Shown: piece by piece, positions 36,485-44,846 of the stretch | Layout: every line of letters begins with the position of its first letter | Position numbering within the stretch: position 1 is the first letter of the stretch | DNA from: Spirosoma profusum | GTDB taxonomy: Bacteria; Bacteroidota; Bacteroidia; Cytophagales; Spirosomataceae | Assembly: GCF_014699005.1 (NCBI RefSeq) | Contig: NZ_JACWZY010000012.1 | Span: 124,001 to 188,000 of the forward strand | Direction of reading: 5' to 3' | Length of the DNA stretch: 64,000 nt | Made by a program: the position numbers and the translations under genes | The notes under the pieces: model-generated | Told to the model about the DNA's origin: nothing | Database searches by the model: none | What the model saw: the letters and a program-made list of their open reading frames with translations, nothing else

Positions 36485-36607
36485 ATAGTAAGTCAGACTG
36501 GTGCATTCGATTCGCTACGTTTCATTACTACGTTCCACAGCAACTTAGAAGCGCTTCCGGGACCGATAACTGTTTTTATTACCGGACGAGTACAAAACTT
36601 CCCAAGA

Positions 36608-36698
36608 TTTTTGTCATCCTGACGCAGGAAGAATCTTAAGGTTTCCTAACTAGAGTGTCGGGAAATCTTAAGATCCTTCCTGCGTCAGGATGACAAAA
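36608..36698. repeat. dispersed inverted repeat, family A copy 4
   Basis: TTTTTGTCATCCTGACGCAGGAA and complement, with inner GAATCTTAAGGTTTCCTAAC. Lies 34 bp after the DUF1080 gene stop (minus strand). The CATCCTGA variant differs from CATGCTGA in other copies, symmetrically in both arms. Confidence 0.82.
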
Positions 36699-36731
36699 CA
36701 TAATTCACGTTATCTGGCAAACCAACCTTTC

Positions 36732-37595
36732 TCATTTCTTCCCATAATCGCAGAGGCTATTGTCGGCTTTAACGAAATACGATTTGTAATTTTTCGCTTT
36801 GGGGTCCATGCAACCTTTCAGATTCAGGATCTCTACTTTCCGAAATTCGACCGGATGACTTTCGCTTTGGAGCGATATAGACCCATGGTCAAGCAGTTTT
36901 CCATCGACAACCAGAGACGCGTCGTGGCCACTCACCGAACCACCGCCAAGCTGTGGCTTGTTATATTCCAGCACCTTTTCGCCATTGGCAAAATGCTGAA
37001 TCAGCGAATCGCCCAGCACCAGCACTTCGGCCTGTACCCATTGGTCACCGTCGTATGTCTTCGACGTAGAATTGATGCAGTGCTGCGTGCGTAACTTCCC
37101 ATCAATCACTACGTTGGTTCCGGGCGTACAAAGATTACAAGTGGTACGTTTCTTTCCGTCACCACTACCACCCAGCAATTGAACTTCGATAGACGCCGGA
37201 AAATCCTGGTCTTTACCCATGCTGGCGGCCGGTTGTCCATGAACCATAATACCGCTGTTACGCCATGCCCAGCCTTCTCCTTTTGGCGCCTGTTCGCCCA
37301 CAAACCGGTATTCAACAATTATTCTGTAGTACGAAAAGTCGCCTTTGTAAAAAATATGGCCGTATTTCTTCTTAAAGTCGTCGTACTGGTCGTAGCGGAC
37401 CACCATTTTACCATCCTCCACCCGGAACGTATTGCCGAAATTGTCGTTCAGGTCGTTTCCCCGGATTTTAACATCCCAGCCATCCAGGTTTTTACCGTTA
37501 AATAGCGGCTTCCATTCTTCCTTGCTGGCCGAATTTCCCTGTCCAAAAGCTGCCAGCGTACAGCAAAGCAGCAACGTAGTAATTTGTGATTTCAT
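36732..37595 (-). CDS. DUF1080 (3-keto-disaccharide hydrolase-like) secreted protein
   Basis: 287 residues. Signal peptide (cleavage near AAFGQ), then the jelly-roll DUF1080 domain: 'WKPLFNGKNLDGWDVK' at the start, 'FSYYRIIVEYRFVGEQAPKG', 'WAWRNSGIMVHGQ' and 'ASIEVQLLGG'. DUF1080 proteins are concanavalin-like and several act on 3-keto-glycosides or bind glycans. A C-terminal Cys-containing 'KGCMDPKAKNYKSYF' segment follows. Upstream on the strand is a PVC-type heme dehydrogenase gene, a common pairing in Bacteroidota and Planctomycetota sugar loci; a palindrome separates the two. Confidence 0.9.
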   Translation of the reverse strand: MKSQITTLLLCCTLAAFGQGNSASKEEWKPLFNGKNLDGWDVKIRGNDLNDNFGNTFRVEDGKMVVRYDQYDDFKKKYGHIFYKGDFSYYRIIVEYRFVGEQAPKGEGWAWRNSGIMVHGQPAASMGKDQDFPASIEVQLLGGSGDGKKRTTCNLCTPGTNVVIDGKLRTQHCINSTSKTYDGDQWVQAEVLVLGDSLIQHFANGEKVLEYNKPQLGGGSVSGHDASLVVDGKLLDHGSISLQSESHPVEFRKVEILNLKGCMDPKAKNYKSYFVKADNSLCDYGKK

Positions 37596-37659
37596 GTCGG
37601 GTTGAGTGTTAACTTGAATTTATTGAACTGAACCTGTTTAAAATTTAATTCGAGAGTAG

Positions 37660-37750
37660 TTTTTGTCATGCTGACGCAGGAAGCATCTTAAAGTATCTAA
37701 ACAAAATAGTAAGGATACTTTAAGATGCTTCCTGCGTCAGCATGACAAAA
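37660..37750. repeat. dispersed inverted repeat, family A copy 5
   Basis: TTTTTGTCATGCTGACGCAGGAAGCATC and complement around a short spacer. It lies between the PVC-type dehydrogenase stop (37755) and the DUF1080 start, so it may separate their expression. Confidence 0.85.
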
Positions 37751-37754
37751 ACAT

Positions 37755-40403
37755 TCATTTCTTCTGTTGCGACAGGAACGTAATCAGCGACGCAAACTCT
37801 TCGTACGACAGCGCGTTTGCCAGACCACTGGGCATCATTGACGTCTCCATTTCCTTGCGGCTCAGAATATCAGATGCTTTCAACGTGGTAACCTGCCCGG
37901 TAATGTCACGTAGCACAACCCGGCTTGCTGATTCTTCGGTTACAAATCCGGTATATGATTTATTACCTTTTGCTGTGATAAGTACCGTAGCAAATCCCTG
38001 CGAAATCGACGCATTCGGCTTAAGAATCGATTCGGCAATCTGCTCGCGTGTCATAATCGAACCGATTTGCCCCATAAATGGTCCTTTCATGGTTTCGCTC
38101 TTGCTGAGACTGTGACAGGCAACACAGCCCTGTTGCGTAAACAAGGTTTTGCCCAACGTAGCATTTCCCGGAATCTTAGCCATAGCCAGCATGACGTCTT
38201 CGATGGACGTTTCGCCAATCTGGCCTTTTTTGTTACGTATTTTTTCCAGATCAACTTTGGTTTCTTCCTTGGCTACTACAACGGAATCCTTAGCACCAAA
38301 TTCCGGAATTTCGGTACGATGACGGCTGTCTAAATCCGCAAAAAATGTTTTGTCAGCAGCTTTGTTCCATTCCTCAACCAGAAAATCTTTAATCATCGGC
38401 GACGACTCCCACGTAACGGTTTTGTAATACGGGCCATGCGTATCAGGGCGTGTACTCCACCACCACGAACCATCGTAATCAGCTTCTTTTCGATACAGCC
38501 TCGACAACGTAACGAGTATCTGTTTTTTCAGCGCTTCATTCTGCGTATGCTTATAGGCGGCCATCAATCCGGTTACAGCTTTGGGATCATGCATATAACG
38601 TAACGCCCAGAGTGCCAGCGTACCATGAGCCGATTCGATGGCCTGCACACAAGCATCGACTGCATTCAGGCTTACCAAAGCCCGAACAGCCAGGTGTGGC
38701 GGTACGATAGCGGAATTAGGCGTAGCGTGTGGTCCTTCGGTACCTTTTGCCGGTGGTGCAAACGACGACGGTACGTTCACGGCCAGCAACGCTTGTGCTG
38801 CCTCAGGTCGACCCAAGCGCCCTAACCCAATGATACCCGCCGTTTGAGTACGGGGTGATGGGTCTTTCAATGCGTTCAGAAATGGTTCAATAGGCACCGA
38901 CTGACGTAGCGGCTTTCGATCGGACAGGGCACGTAGCGCAAACTCCTTCATGTCACTGTCTTCGGTCAATTTCACCAGATTGGCAAGGCCATCAGCGCCG
39001 GTGATCTGGGCATAAGTATACATAGCGGCCACACGAGCGTAACGGGGAGCTGATTTATCGTCTGCGATGCTCCAAGCCAGCTTTGTCGACTTCTTGGCAG
39101 GGCGTGTAATCAATTCCTGCTGAGCGGCCAATCGAGCTACGGAACTACCCGATTTCAGCAAAGCACCCAGTTTTTTCTCCGATAATTTCGTTACGTCCGG
39201 AAACGCTTTGTACGTCCAGTTTTTGGGCACGGCACGTACCACAAATCCCTTATTTGGATTACCCGAATACCCCGCTCCCGCCCAAGCCGACAGGTACATC
39301 TCACCCGACGCATCCACGTCAACGTCTGTAATCTGTGATAGCTTGATGAACTCTTCTTCTTTCTGCGTGAACGTCGACTGATCGGGCGTAACGCGGTGAA
39401 GATAGAGCTGGTTACGGCCCCAGTCGGCCATCATCGGTACGTGGTTGTATTTTTCGGGCCAGGTGTCATCATCCATGTAAAACGATCCTGTACCAGAACC
39501 ACCGCCTACATCGACCAGCGCCGGGATAATTTCGTCGGTAAAGTGCTTAAACAGAACCGGGTAGCCATATTCGCCCGATTGAATCTGATTGCTGAACCGG
39601 ATATTCCACCCGCCACCATCGTTGGTGTTATCACGAGTGAAAATATTCATGTAAGGGTCGATGGCTACGTCGTAGATGTTACGCATACCGTGCGTATAAA
39701 TCTCCATTTCGGTACCATTGGGTCGTACCCGAACGATGCCTCCACCCAGCATCGTCATTTTTTTTCCCGACCGGTCGGTTGCGCCGTGGAAACCAAAATC
39801 GCCCACTGCAATGTAAATCCACCCATCGATACCCATCCGAATACCGTTGGTAGCATGGTCAGTACCACGACTCTGTATGAACTTAGGCGAGCAGATGTGT
39901 TCAATAATCGGCGACGAAGGGCCGTCGGCTATCCCATCATGATTTTTATCGGCAAAGACAACCAAATCCATTCCCGACGCTATACCCGTTTCCTTGGAAA
40001 ACATCGTATGAAGCACAAATACCTGATCACCAACAGGCAGAATACCACGCGGGTTATCGACCACGGCGAACGTAGTATGTTGGTCTACTTTCCCATCGTG
40101 ATTCGAATCGACCAGTCGAATGATACGTCCCTGCCCCGGCTTTTTCCCCAGCGAACCAATCATATCGACACCGACGAATACTTCGCCCGTAGGCGCTACA
40201 GCCAGACAGGCGGGACTAGGTGTGAGGTCAGGCCCTGTAAAATTAGTGAGTTTAAGTTCAGACGGCCAGTTGCTGGCATTGGGAAGAGAGTCGGCCCTGC
40301 TTAGCAGGTGAGAGGATTCCGCTGTCTCGGAACGTTGAGGACGTAACGGACTGAAAAACAGAAGGAAGAAAACAGAAAAAACGGTGAATATGAGCTTTAT
40401 CAT
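37755..40403 (-). CDS. PVC-type heme-binding protein (membrane-bound dehydrogenase + HEAT + cytochrome c)
   Basis: 882 residues from ATG 40403; the upstream 34 residues in frame are not a signal peptide. Signal peptide, then a soluble-glucose-dehydrogenase-like propeller of the TIGR02604 type (about 60-440, 'GIRMGIDGWIYIAVGDFGFHG', 'HGMRNIYDVAIDP'), HEAT-like helical repeats (about 450-650) and a C-terminal cytochrome c domain with CVACH (760-764) and a likely distal Met in 'MMPSG'. Probably oxidises a sugar or alcohol in the periplasm and passes electrons to the haem. Paired with the DUF1080 gene downstream. Confidence 0.9.
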   Translation of the reverse strand: MIKLIFTVFSVFFLLFFSPLRPQRSETAESSHLLSRADSLPNASNWPSELKLTNFTGPDLTPSPACLAVAPTGEVFVGVDMIGSLGKKPGQGRIIRLVDSNHDGKVDQHTTFAVVDNPRGILPVGDQVFVLHTMFSKETGIASGMDLVVFADKNHDGIADGPSSPIIEHICSPKFIQSRGTDHATNGIRMGIDGWIYIAVGDFGFHGATDRSGKKMTMLGGGIVRVRPNGTEMEIYTHGMRNIYDVAIDPYMNIFTRDNTNDGGGWNIRFSNQIQSGEYGYPVLFKHFTDEIIPALVDVGGGSGTGSFYMDDDTWPEKYNHVPMMADWGRNQLYLHRVTPDQSTFTQKEEEFIKLSQITDVDVDASGEMYLSAWAGAGYSGNPNKGFVVRAVPKNWTYKAFPDVTKLSEKKLGALLKSGSSVARLAAQQELITRPAKKSTKLAWSIADDKSAPRYARVAAMYTYAQITGADGLANLVKLTEDSDMKEFALRALSDRKPLRQSVPIEPFLNALKDPSPRTQTAGIIGLGRLGRPEAAQALLAVNVPSSFAPPAKGTEGPHATPNSAIVPPHLAVRALVSLNAVDACVQAIESAHGTLALWALRYMHDPKAVTGLMAAYKHTQNEALKKQILVTLSRLYRKEADYDGSWWWSTRPDTHGPYYKTVTWESSPMIKDFLVEEWNKAADKTFFADLDSRHRTEIPEFGAKDSVVVAKEETKVDLEKIRNKKGQIGETSIEDVMLAMAKIPGNATLGKTLFTQQGCVACHSLSKSETMKGPFMGQIGSIMTREQIAESILKPNASISQGFATVLITAKGNKSYTGFVTEESASRVVLRDITGQVTTLKASDILSRKEMETSMMPSGLANALSYEEFASLITFLSQQKK

Positions 40404-40709
40404 TGTCGGATAAGGGCACTGAGCGATTAGATATATCACAAATAACGTAGCAATACTTATCTGATACGTTTCCAGGCAGGAGTATATAGAAGTCAATGCG
40501 CCCAAAAATATAATATGCTTACTATTTATTGGTATCCGCCGTGCTACGTTCTGATGTGAGCTTATTGAACGTAACGGCTGTTGTTAACGGCTAATCATTA
40601 TGTTCAGATGGAGTAAAGCCTAAAACACTCTGTTATCGAATTTTCACCATTCATGGGGGTTTTCTGACAGTCTATACTTATCCCAATTCTCAACCGATTT
40701 TTACCACCA
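40404..40709. other. divergent intergenic region, nothing certain
   Basis: About 300 bp between the dehydrogenase gene and a small secreted-protein gene. Apart from scattered TACGT motifs and the promoter box at its right end, no repeat, hairpin or frame stands out. Confidence 0.5.
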
Positions 40710-40717
40710 TACCTTTG
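40710..40717 (+). promoter_or_regulatory. TAnnTTTG promoter box
   Basis: TACCTTTG, identical to the atpA box, 33 bp before the ATG of the small secreted-protein gene. Confidence 0.55.
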
Positions 40718-40750
40718 ACTCATTCAAACAACAACAAATACATAACACTC

Positions 40751-41146
40751 ATGAAAACTTTTGTCACATCCATCATTGCTGCTGTCCTGTTAAGCACTGC
40801 TACGTTTGCCGCTCCGGCCACACCAGCTTCCAATCCAACCGCTATTACGGCCTCCTACAAAGCGGCCGTTTTCCCGTCGGCAACGCCTTCCAAACTGAAT
40901 GTGTTTGTGGAGCGCGAACCCGGTAAGGTGCTGGTCGTTTTGCTGAAAAGCAAAAGTGGCGACCTACTGGCGAAACAAATGATCAACAAGAAACAAGGCA
41001 ATTTCCACTTCCAATTCAATATGGTTGATCTGGAAGACGGTGCCTATCAAGTAGAAATCGTTTCGGGTGAAGACGTATCGGTGCATCCCGTTACGTTATC
41101 GACCAAGCCGGCTCAGACAGTTACTCGCACCATTACGTTGAACTAA
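40751..41146 (+). CDS. small secreted Ig-fold-like protein
   Basis: 131 residues from ATG 40751; the longer frame to 40715 begins inside the leader. Signal peptide with cleavage near TFAAP, then a beta-sandwich pattern ('SKLNVFVEREPGKVLVVLL', 'GNFHFQFNMVDLEDGAYQVEIVSG') similar to DUF3244-like and type IX secretion-associated domains, but without the usual C-terminal sorting signature. Likely periplasmic or exported; function unknown. Own promoter and terminator. Confidence 0.78.
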   Translation: MKTFVTSIIAAVLLSTATFAAPATPASNPTAITASYKAAVFPSATPSKLNVFVEREPGKVLVVLLKSKSGDLLAKQMINKKQGNFHFQFNMVDLEDGAYQVEIVSGEDVSVHPVTLSTKPAQTVTRTITLN

Positions 41147-41167
41147 ACAGTAGCTATTTTTAACGAG

Positions 41168-41200
41168 AAAAGCTACGGCTGTGAAGCTGTGGCTTTTTGG
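41168..41200 (+). terminator. intrinsic terminator
   Basis: AAAAGCTACGGCT and AAGCTGTGGCTTTTT pair around a 3-base loop (one mismatch) and end in a T-run, 20 bp after the secreted-protein stop. Confidence 0.75.
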
Positions 41201-41389
41201 TGTTTATGGATAACTGGCTAGAAATTCTTTGACTTGATTGTGGAAGTGTCTGAAGCTTTCGGAACGAGATTCTAACCACGAAACGTCTCATGATTCCAAG
41301 ATGTCATTAGCGATGGGAATCTGTTTTTTCACCACGTTTGTCTCACCATAAATGGCTTGCTTAGCTTCCAAACTCAGCAAGTCAGGAAT

Positions 41390-43042
41390 TTACTTTCCCA
41401 TTTGTACAGCGCGCATCAGTACGGTATTGTCGGGGTCGATGGCGACGGCGGCTGGTTTAGTGGCCATGGGTACGGTGAACGTCTGGTTTTGTTCAGTCAT
41501 GTTCAGGCGGGCAGTGCGAGAAAGCTCACGACCGCGCGCGTCGCGGATGCTGAACGTGAGTGGTATTGCAAAAAACGCACCCGTTCGCTGCGCCTGCCGA
41601 ATGTCGATGACTAACGCTTTTTTCGCTTCGTCATAACTCGTGCCCCAAACGATTTCAGGATATCCGGGCTGATAGAGCCACTGCTGAAAAAACTGGCCTA
41701 ATTTCTTGCCCGACGCGCTTTCCATAACTGCCTGCAGATCGCTGGTTTGCGCATTGCGGTTGCGGAATTTCTCATAATATGCCCGGATGCCTTTCCAGAA
41801 CGTATCATCGCCGAGTTCATGACGTAGCATATGCAGTACCCAGCCGCCTTTCTGGTAGGAGTTTGGGTTCAGCAAATCCATCAAATCGTTGGCCGTTGAA
41901 TCGACAATGGTCCCCTTTGGTTTCAGCGCCGAATAGCGGAAAATCTGGCCTTTGTTCTGGTTCAGAACGGCGTTGAGTGTGTCTTTGCCATACGCATGTT
42001 CGAGGTAAAGCGCTGAGAAATACGTAGCAAATCCTTCGCTCAGCCACAGTTGCGACCAGTCGGTTTCGGTAGCGGAGTTTCCAAACCACTGGTGAGCAAT
42101 TTCGTGCGCCAGCAATGCTTCTACGTCCGAATCCTTACGTCCAACAATGACTTTCTCATTGTAAAAAATACAACTGGCATTCTCCATGCCTCCGAAAATC
42201 GTCGTCGATTCTACGTTCGCGAGTTTTTCATAGGAATACGGACCAATTTTATTGATGAAGTACTGGAGAATTTCCTTAGCTGGCCGGTAATCGATGAACC
42301 CCTTCTGGCTATCTCTGGGATAGAGCCAGCTTTGTACAGGAACGCCACCCACGGCTCCAACTTCTTCAACAGCAAATTGGGCGGCTCCAATCACCATCAC
42401 TTTGGTCGGAATCGGCGTAGTTTCCTGCCAGCGGGTTAGCTTTCGTCCGTTGGGCAAACTGCTTTCACCCATAAACTTACCGTTAGCAATAACGCGATAC
42501 GTAGCGGGCGCATTAACCGCAAATGTACAGGTTGCTTTGTCGGATGGATGGTCGACGACGGGTAGGTAATTGCGGGCATTGTTTGGCCAGTTATCACCGA
42601 AAAACGTTCGCTCACCAAATTTATTCCTACTGATAATCAACCCTTTCTCAGGTATTCCGTCATAACGTATCACCAGTTCGGTTGGTTGATTGGGTGCGGC
42701 AGGCAGGTTAATAAAAACCCGGTTGTTACGTTGGCTGAACGGTGCGGCTTTGCCATCGGCCAGTGCTACGCTACGTACTTTCATGCCAGTTACAGACGAA
42801 TCAGATTTGCTGCTAATGAGGTCGAACCAGACGGTTTGCCGGTCGTCGGCGCGGGTGAACCGGATGGTGGTTTCGCCTTTAATCTGGTTGCTTGAATCAC
42901 TGAGTGTCAGCGAGAATCCATAATGCAGTACGTCAACGCCCGGCTGGGTAAATCGGGCCGTATAACTGAGTTGTTGCCCGCAGGCAAACGTTGTTATGAA
43001 AAGAATAGCGATTCCTAAAAGTCTCTGGATGGTTTTGTTCAT
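41390..43042 (-). CDS. M1-family zinc aminopeptidase
   Basis: 550 residues. Signal peptide or lipoprotein signal (TTFACGQQ), N-terminal beta domain, substrate-anchoring 'GGMEN' (284-288, variant of GAMEN) and zinc site HEIAH-x18-E (313-317, Glu336) with 'HEIAHQWFG'. It trims N-terminal residues of peptides in the envelope. Shorter than ERAP/PepN proteins: it ends after the catalytic domain and a short helical part, as in leukotriene-A4-hydrolase-like bacterial members. mce lies 6 bp upstream on the same strand, so they share a message although the pathways differ. Confidence 0.92.
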   Translation of the reverse strand: MNKTIQRLLGIAILFITTFACGQQLSYTARFTQPGVDVLHYGFSLTLSDSSNQIKGETTIRFTRADDRQTVWFDLISSKSDSSVTGMKVRSVALADGKAAPFSQRNNRVFINLPAAPNQPTELVIRYDGIPEKGLIISRNKFGERTFFGDNWPNNARNYLPVVDHPSDKATCTFAVNAPATYRVIANGKFMGESSLPNGRKLTRWQETTPIPTKVMVIGAAQFAVEEVGAVGGVPVQSWLYPRDSQKGFIDYRPAKEILQYFINKIGPYSYEKLANVESTTIFGGMENASCIFYNEKVIVGRKDSDVEALLAHEIAHQWFGNSATETDWSQLWLSEGFATYFSALYLEHAYGKDTLNAVLNQNKGQIFRYSALKPKGTIVDSTANDLMDLLNPNSYQKGGWVLHMLRHELGDDTFWKGIRAYYEKFRNRNAQTSDLQAVMESASGKKLGQFFQQWLYQPGYPEIVWGTSYDEAKKALVIDIRQAQRTGAFFAIPLTFSIRDARGRELSRTARLNMTEQNQTFTVPMATKPAAVAIDPDNTVLMRAVQMGK

Positions 43043-43048
43043 TTTCGG

Positions 43049-43456
43049 TTACTCCTTACGCTCCTGACACAGTTCCACCAACACGCTGTTGGTACCTTTC
43101 GGATGCAGGAAACACACTAATTTATTATCGGCTCCGCGTTTGGGTGTCTCATTAAGTAACGTAAAGCCCTCAGCTTTTAGCCGGTCCATTTCGGCCTGAA
43201 TATCATCTACTTCAAAGGCAATGTGATGGATTCCCTCCCCTTTTTTCTCCAGAAATTTTGCAATCGGGCTATCTGAATTGGTTGCTTCCAGAAGTTCGAT
43301 TTTCGTCTCATTAACCCGAAAAAAGGACGTAGTAACACCTTCCGAAGCAACCGTTTCCGATTTATAGGGTGCTACGTTCAGAAGTTTGGTAAACAAATTG
43401 TTCGATGCGGTTATATCGCGGACGGCAATCCCAATGTGTTCTACGTTGGTGAACAT
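43049..43456 (-). CDS. mce: methylmalonyl-CoA epimerase
   Basis: 135 residues of the vicinal-oxygen-chelate fold. 'NVEHIGIAVRDI' supplies one metal-binding His, 'GIHHIAFEVDD' another and 'SVLVELCQ' the Glu, the expected set. Interconverts (R)- and (S)-methylmalonyl-CoA in propionate metabolism. No mutase genes are nearby. First gene of a two-gene unit with the M1 peptidase. Confidence 0.93.
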   Translation of the reverse strand: MFTNVEHIGIAVRDITASNNLFTKLLNVAPYKSETVASEGVTTSFFRVNETKIELLEATNSDSPIAKFLEKKGEGIHHIAFEVDDIQAEMDRLKAEGFTLLNETPKRGADNKLVCFLHPKGTNSVLVELCQERKE

Positions 43457-43613
43457 CTATCGAATGAATAATGCTTAATGTACAATGAGTAATGGGGTAT
43501 GGTCTAGCAGGAAACTTTTCTCAAGCCGTAAAAGTTATTTGTATGGTGTTGCAAACCTACGAATGCATCGCCAGAACGTTGCTAAAACATTTTTCATTAT
43601 ACATTAACCGATC
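43457..43613. other. divergent gap with AATGAATAATG-type repeat
   Basis: GAATGAATAATGCTTAATGTACAATGAG on the left and CATTATACATTAACC on the right form a loose palindrome, related to those near 28.6 kb and 61.4 kb. The promoters of mce and the IscA-like gene must lie here. Confidence 0.45.
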
Positions 43614-43940
43614 ATGGTTACGGTTTCGGAAGTTGCTAAAAATAAAATCATTGAGCTGCGGCAGAAAGATGGCCTTGCTGATGAATACGCCATTCGCGTA
43701 GGTGTACAGGGCGGTGGTTGCTCGGGTCTGATGTACGACCTGCAGTTCGACGCTACGCAGCAACCGACTGACCACGTTGTTGAAGATAAAGGCATTAAGA
43801 TACTAGTCGACCGCAAAAGCCTGCTTTATTTGGCCGGTACCGAACTCGATTTCTCGGACGGTCTGAATGGTAAGGGCTTTCAGTTCAAAAACCCGAACGC
43901 AAGCCGTACATGTGGCTGCGGAGAGAGTTTTGCTGTTTAA
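43614..43940 (+). CDS. A-type Fe-S carrier (HesB/IscA/ErpA family)
   Basis: 108 residues. The three conserved cysteines are Cys36 (GGGCSG), Cys100 and Cys102 (RTCGCGESF). Such carriers hand Fe-S clusters from the scaffold to target apo-proteins in the cytoplasm. No suf or isc genes adjoin it, consistent with an ErpA-like stand-alone carrier. A very clean terminator follows. Confidence 0.93.
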   Translation: MVTVSEVAKNKIIELRQKDGLADEYAIRVGVQGGGCSGLMYDLQFDATQQPTDHVVEDKGIKILVDRKSLLYLAGTELDFSDGLNGKGFQFKNPNASRTCGCGESFAV

Positions 43941-43941
43941 T

Positions 43942-43980
43942 TGTCAGAACCGGATTTAAGTATTTTCAGGATTTTGTTTA
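43942..43980. repeat. truncated copy of repeat family B (left arm)
   Basis: TTGTCAGAACCGGATTTAAG and TTTTCAGGATTTTGTTT match the left arm of the family B repeats, minus an internal piece, directly after the IscA-like stop. Confidence 0.6.
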
Positions 43981-43981
43981 G

Positions 43982-44010
43982 AGCCGCTACGTAGCGGCTT
44001 TTTGTTTTTA
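43982..44010 (+). terminator. perfect palindromic terminator centred on TACGTA
   Basis: AGCCGCTAC-GTAGCGGCT is an uninterrupted 18-bp palindrome followed by a T-rich run. It ends the IscA-like gene transcript. Confidence 0.85.
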
Positions 44011-44034
44011 AACTGCATAGATTACCAGATATTT

Positions 44035-44182
44035 GTCAGAACCGGAATTTAGCCGATTGATGGATTTTCAGGATTTAGTTTCGCTTCTTCGAAGCGCTTA
44101 TTTTGAAAACAAAATCCCGTCAATCCTGCAATCAGCTAAATCCCGGTTCTGACAATCCTTAAATCAGCTAAACCCGGTTCTG
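44035..44182. repeat. dispersed inverted repeat, family B copy 1 plus extra half
   Basis: GTCAGAACCGG...TTTAGCCGATTGATGG on the left and CAATCAGCTAAATCCCGGTTCTGAC on the right form a long palindrome, with a CGAAG-type turn in the middle. A further right-arm piece (AATCAGCTAAACCCGGTTCTGA) follows and abuts the thioesterase ATG. Confidence 0.8.
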
Positions 44183-44728
44183 ATGACCGCTAAGCCTGTT
44201 AATCATTCACGCACTACGTTGACGGAGTTGATGATTCCGTCGTATGCCAATTTTGGCGGTCGTGTACATGGGGGCATTCTTTTGTCGCTGATGGACAAAG
44301 TTGCCTACGCATGCGCTGCGAAGCACGCGGGGCACTATTGCGTAACAGTGTCCGTCGATGGGGTAAATTTTCGGCAGCCAGTGGAAGTTGGTGAACTGGT
44401 TTCGCTAATGGCCTCGGTTAACTACGTCGGGCGAACATCATTAGTGGTTGGGATCAAGGTAGTAGCGGAGAACGTAACGACGTCCGTCATGAAGCATACC
44501 AATACCAGCTATTTTACGATGGTCGCCAAAGGCGAAAATGATCAACCTATCGAAGTGCCCCCTCTCCTTCTCGAAAATCCAGATGACGTTCGGCGTTTTC
44601 TGGAAGCCATGAAACGTAAAGAGTTACGTACCTCGTTTGCTACGTATTTCGACAACGCCAAAACCCAGATGCTGCTTGATGAAAGTATGGATAAACTGGC
44701 CAACGAGCGGTGTGTGGTAGGTCTTTGA
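44183..44728 (+). CDS. acyl-CoA thioesterase, hotdog fold (YciA/BACH type)
   Basis: 181 residues. 'SYANFGGRVHGGILLSLMDKVAYACA' is the hotdog helix with the catalytic Asp, and 'VTVSVDGVNFRQPVEVGELV' the conserved strand pair of the cytosolic acyl-CoA hydrolase family. Hydrolyses acyl-CoA to free acid and CoA. The C-terminal tail (about 135-181) is helical. The start ATG directly follows a family B repeat and the TGA stop lies inside another copy, so no usual leader is visible. Confidence 0.9.
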   Translation: MTAKPVNHSRTTLTELMIPSYANFGGRVHGGILLSLMDKVAYACAAKHAGHYCVTVSVDGVNFRQPVEVGELVSLMASVNYVGRTSLVVGIKVVAENVTTSVMKHTNTSYFTMVAKGENDQPIEVPPLLLENPDDVRRFLEAMKRKELRTSFATYFDNAKTQMLLDESMDKLANERCVVGL

Positions 44729-44846
44729 ACCGGGATTTAGCCGATTGATGGATTTTCAGGATTTTGTTTTCATCAGATTATGCGCTTCAGAGAAGCGAAA
44801 AACAAAATCCTGACAATCCTCCAATCGGCTAAATCCCGGTTCTGAC
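44726..44846. repeat. dispersed inverted repeat, family B copy 2 spanning two stop codons
   Basis: GAACCGGGATTTAGCCGATTGATGG and its complement, with GAAGCG turns in the middle. The left end contains the thioesterase TGA; the right end supplies the last codons (VRTGI) and the TAG of the convergent MetE-like gene. Confidence 0.8.

Noticed and set aside
39396..40304. 302-codon plus-strand open frame
   Set aside because: Antisense to the haem dehydrogenase gene and of low-complexity basic composition; a mirror of biased codon use.
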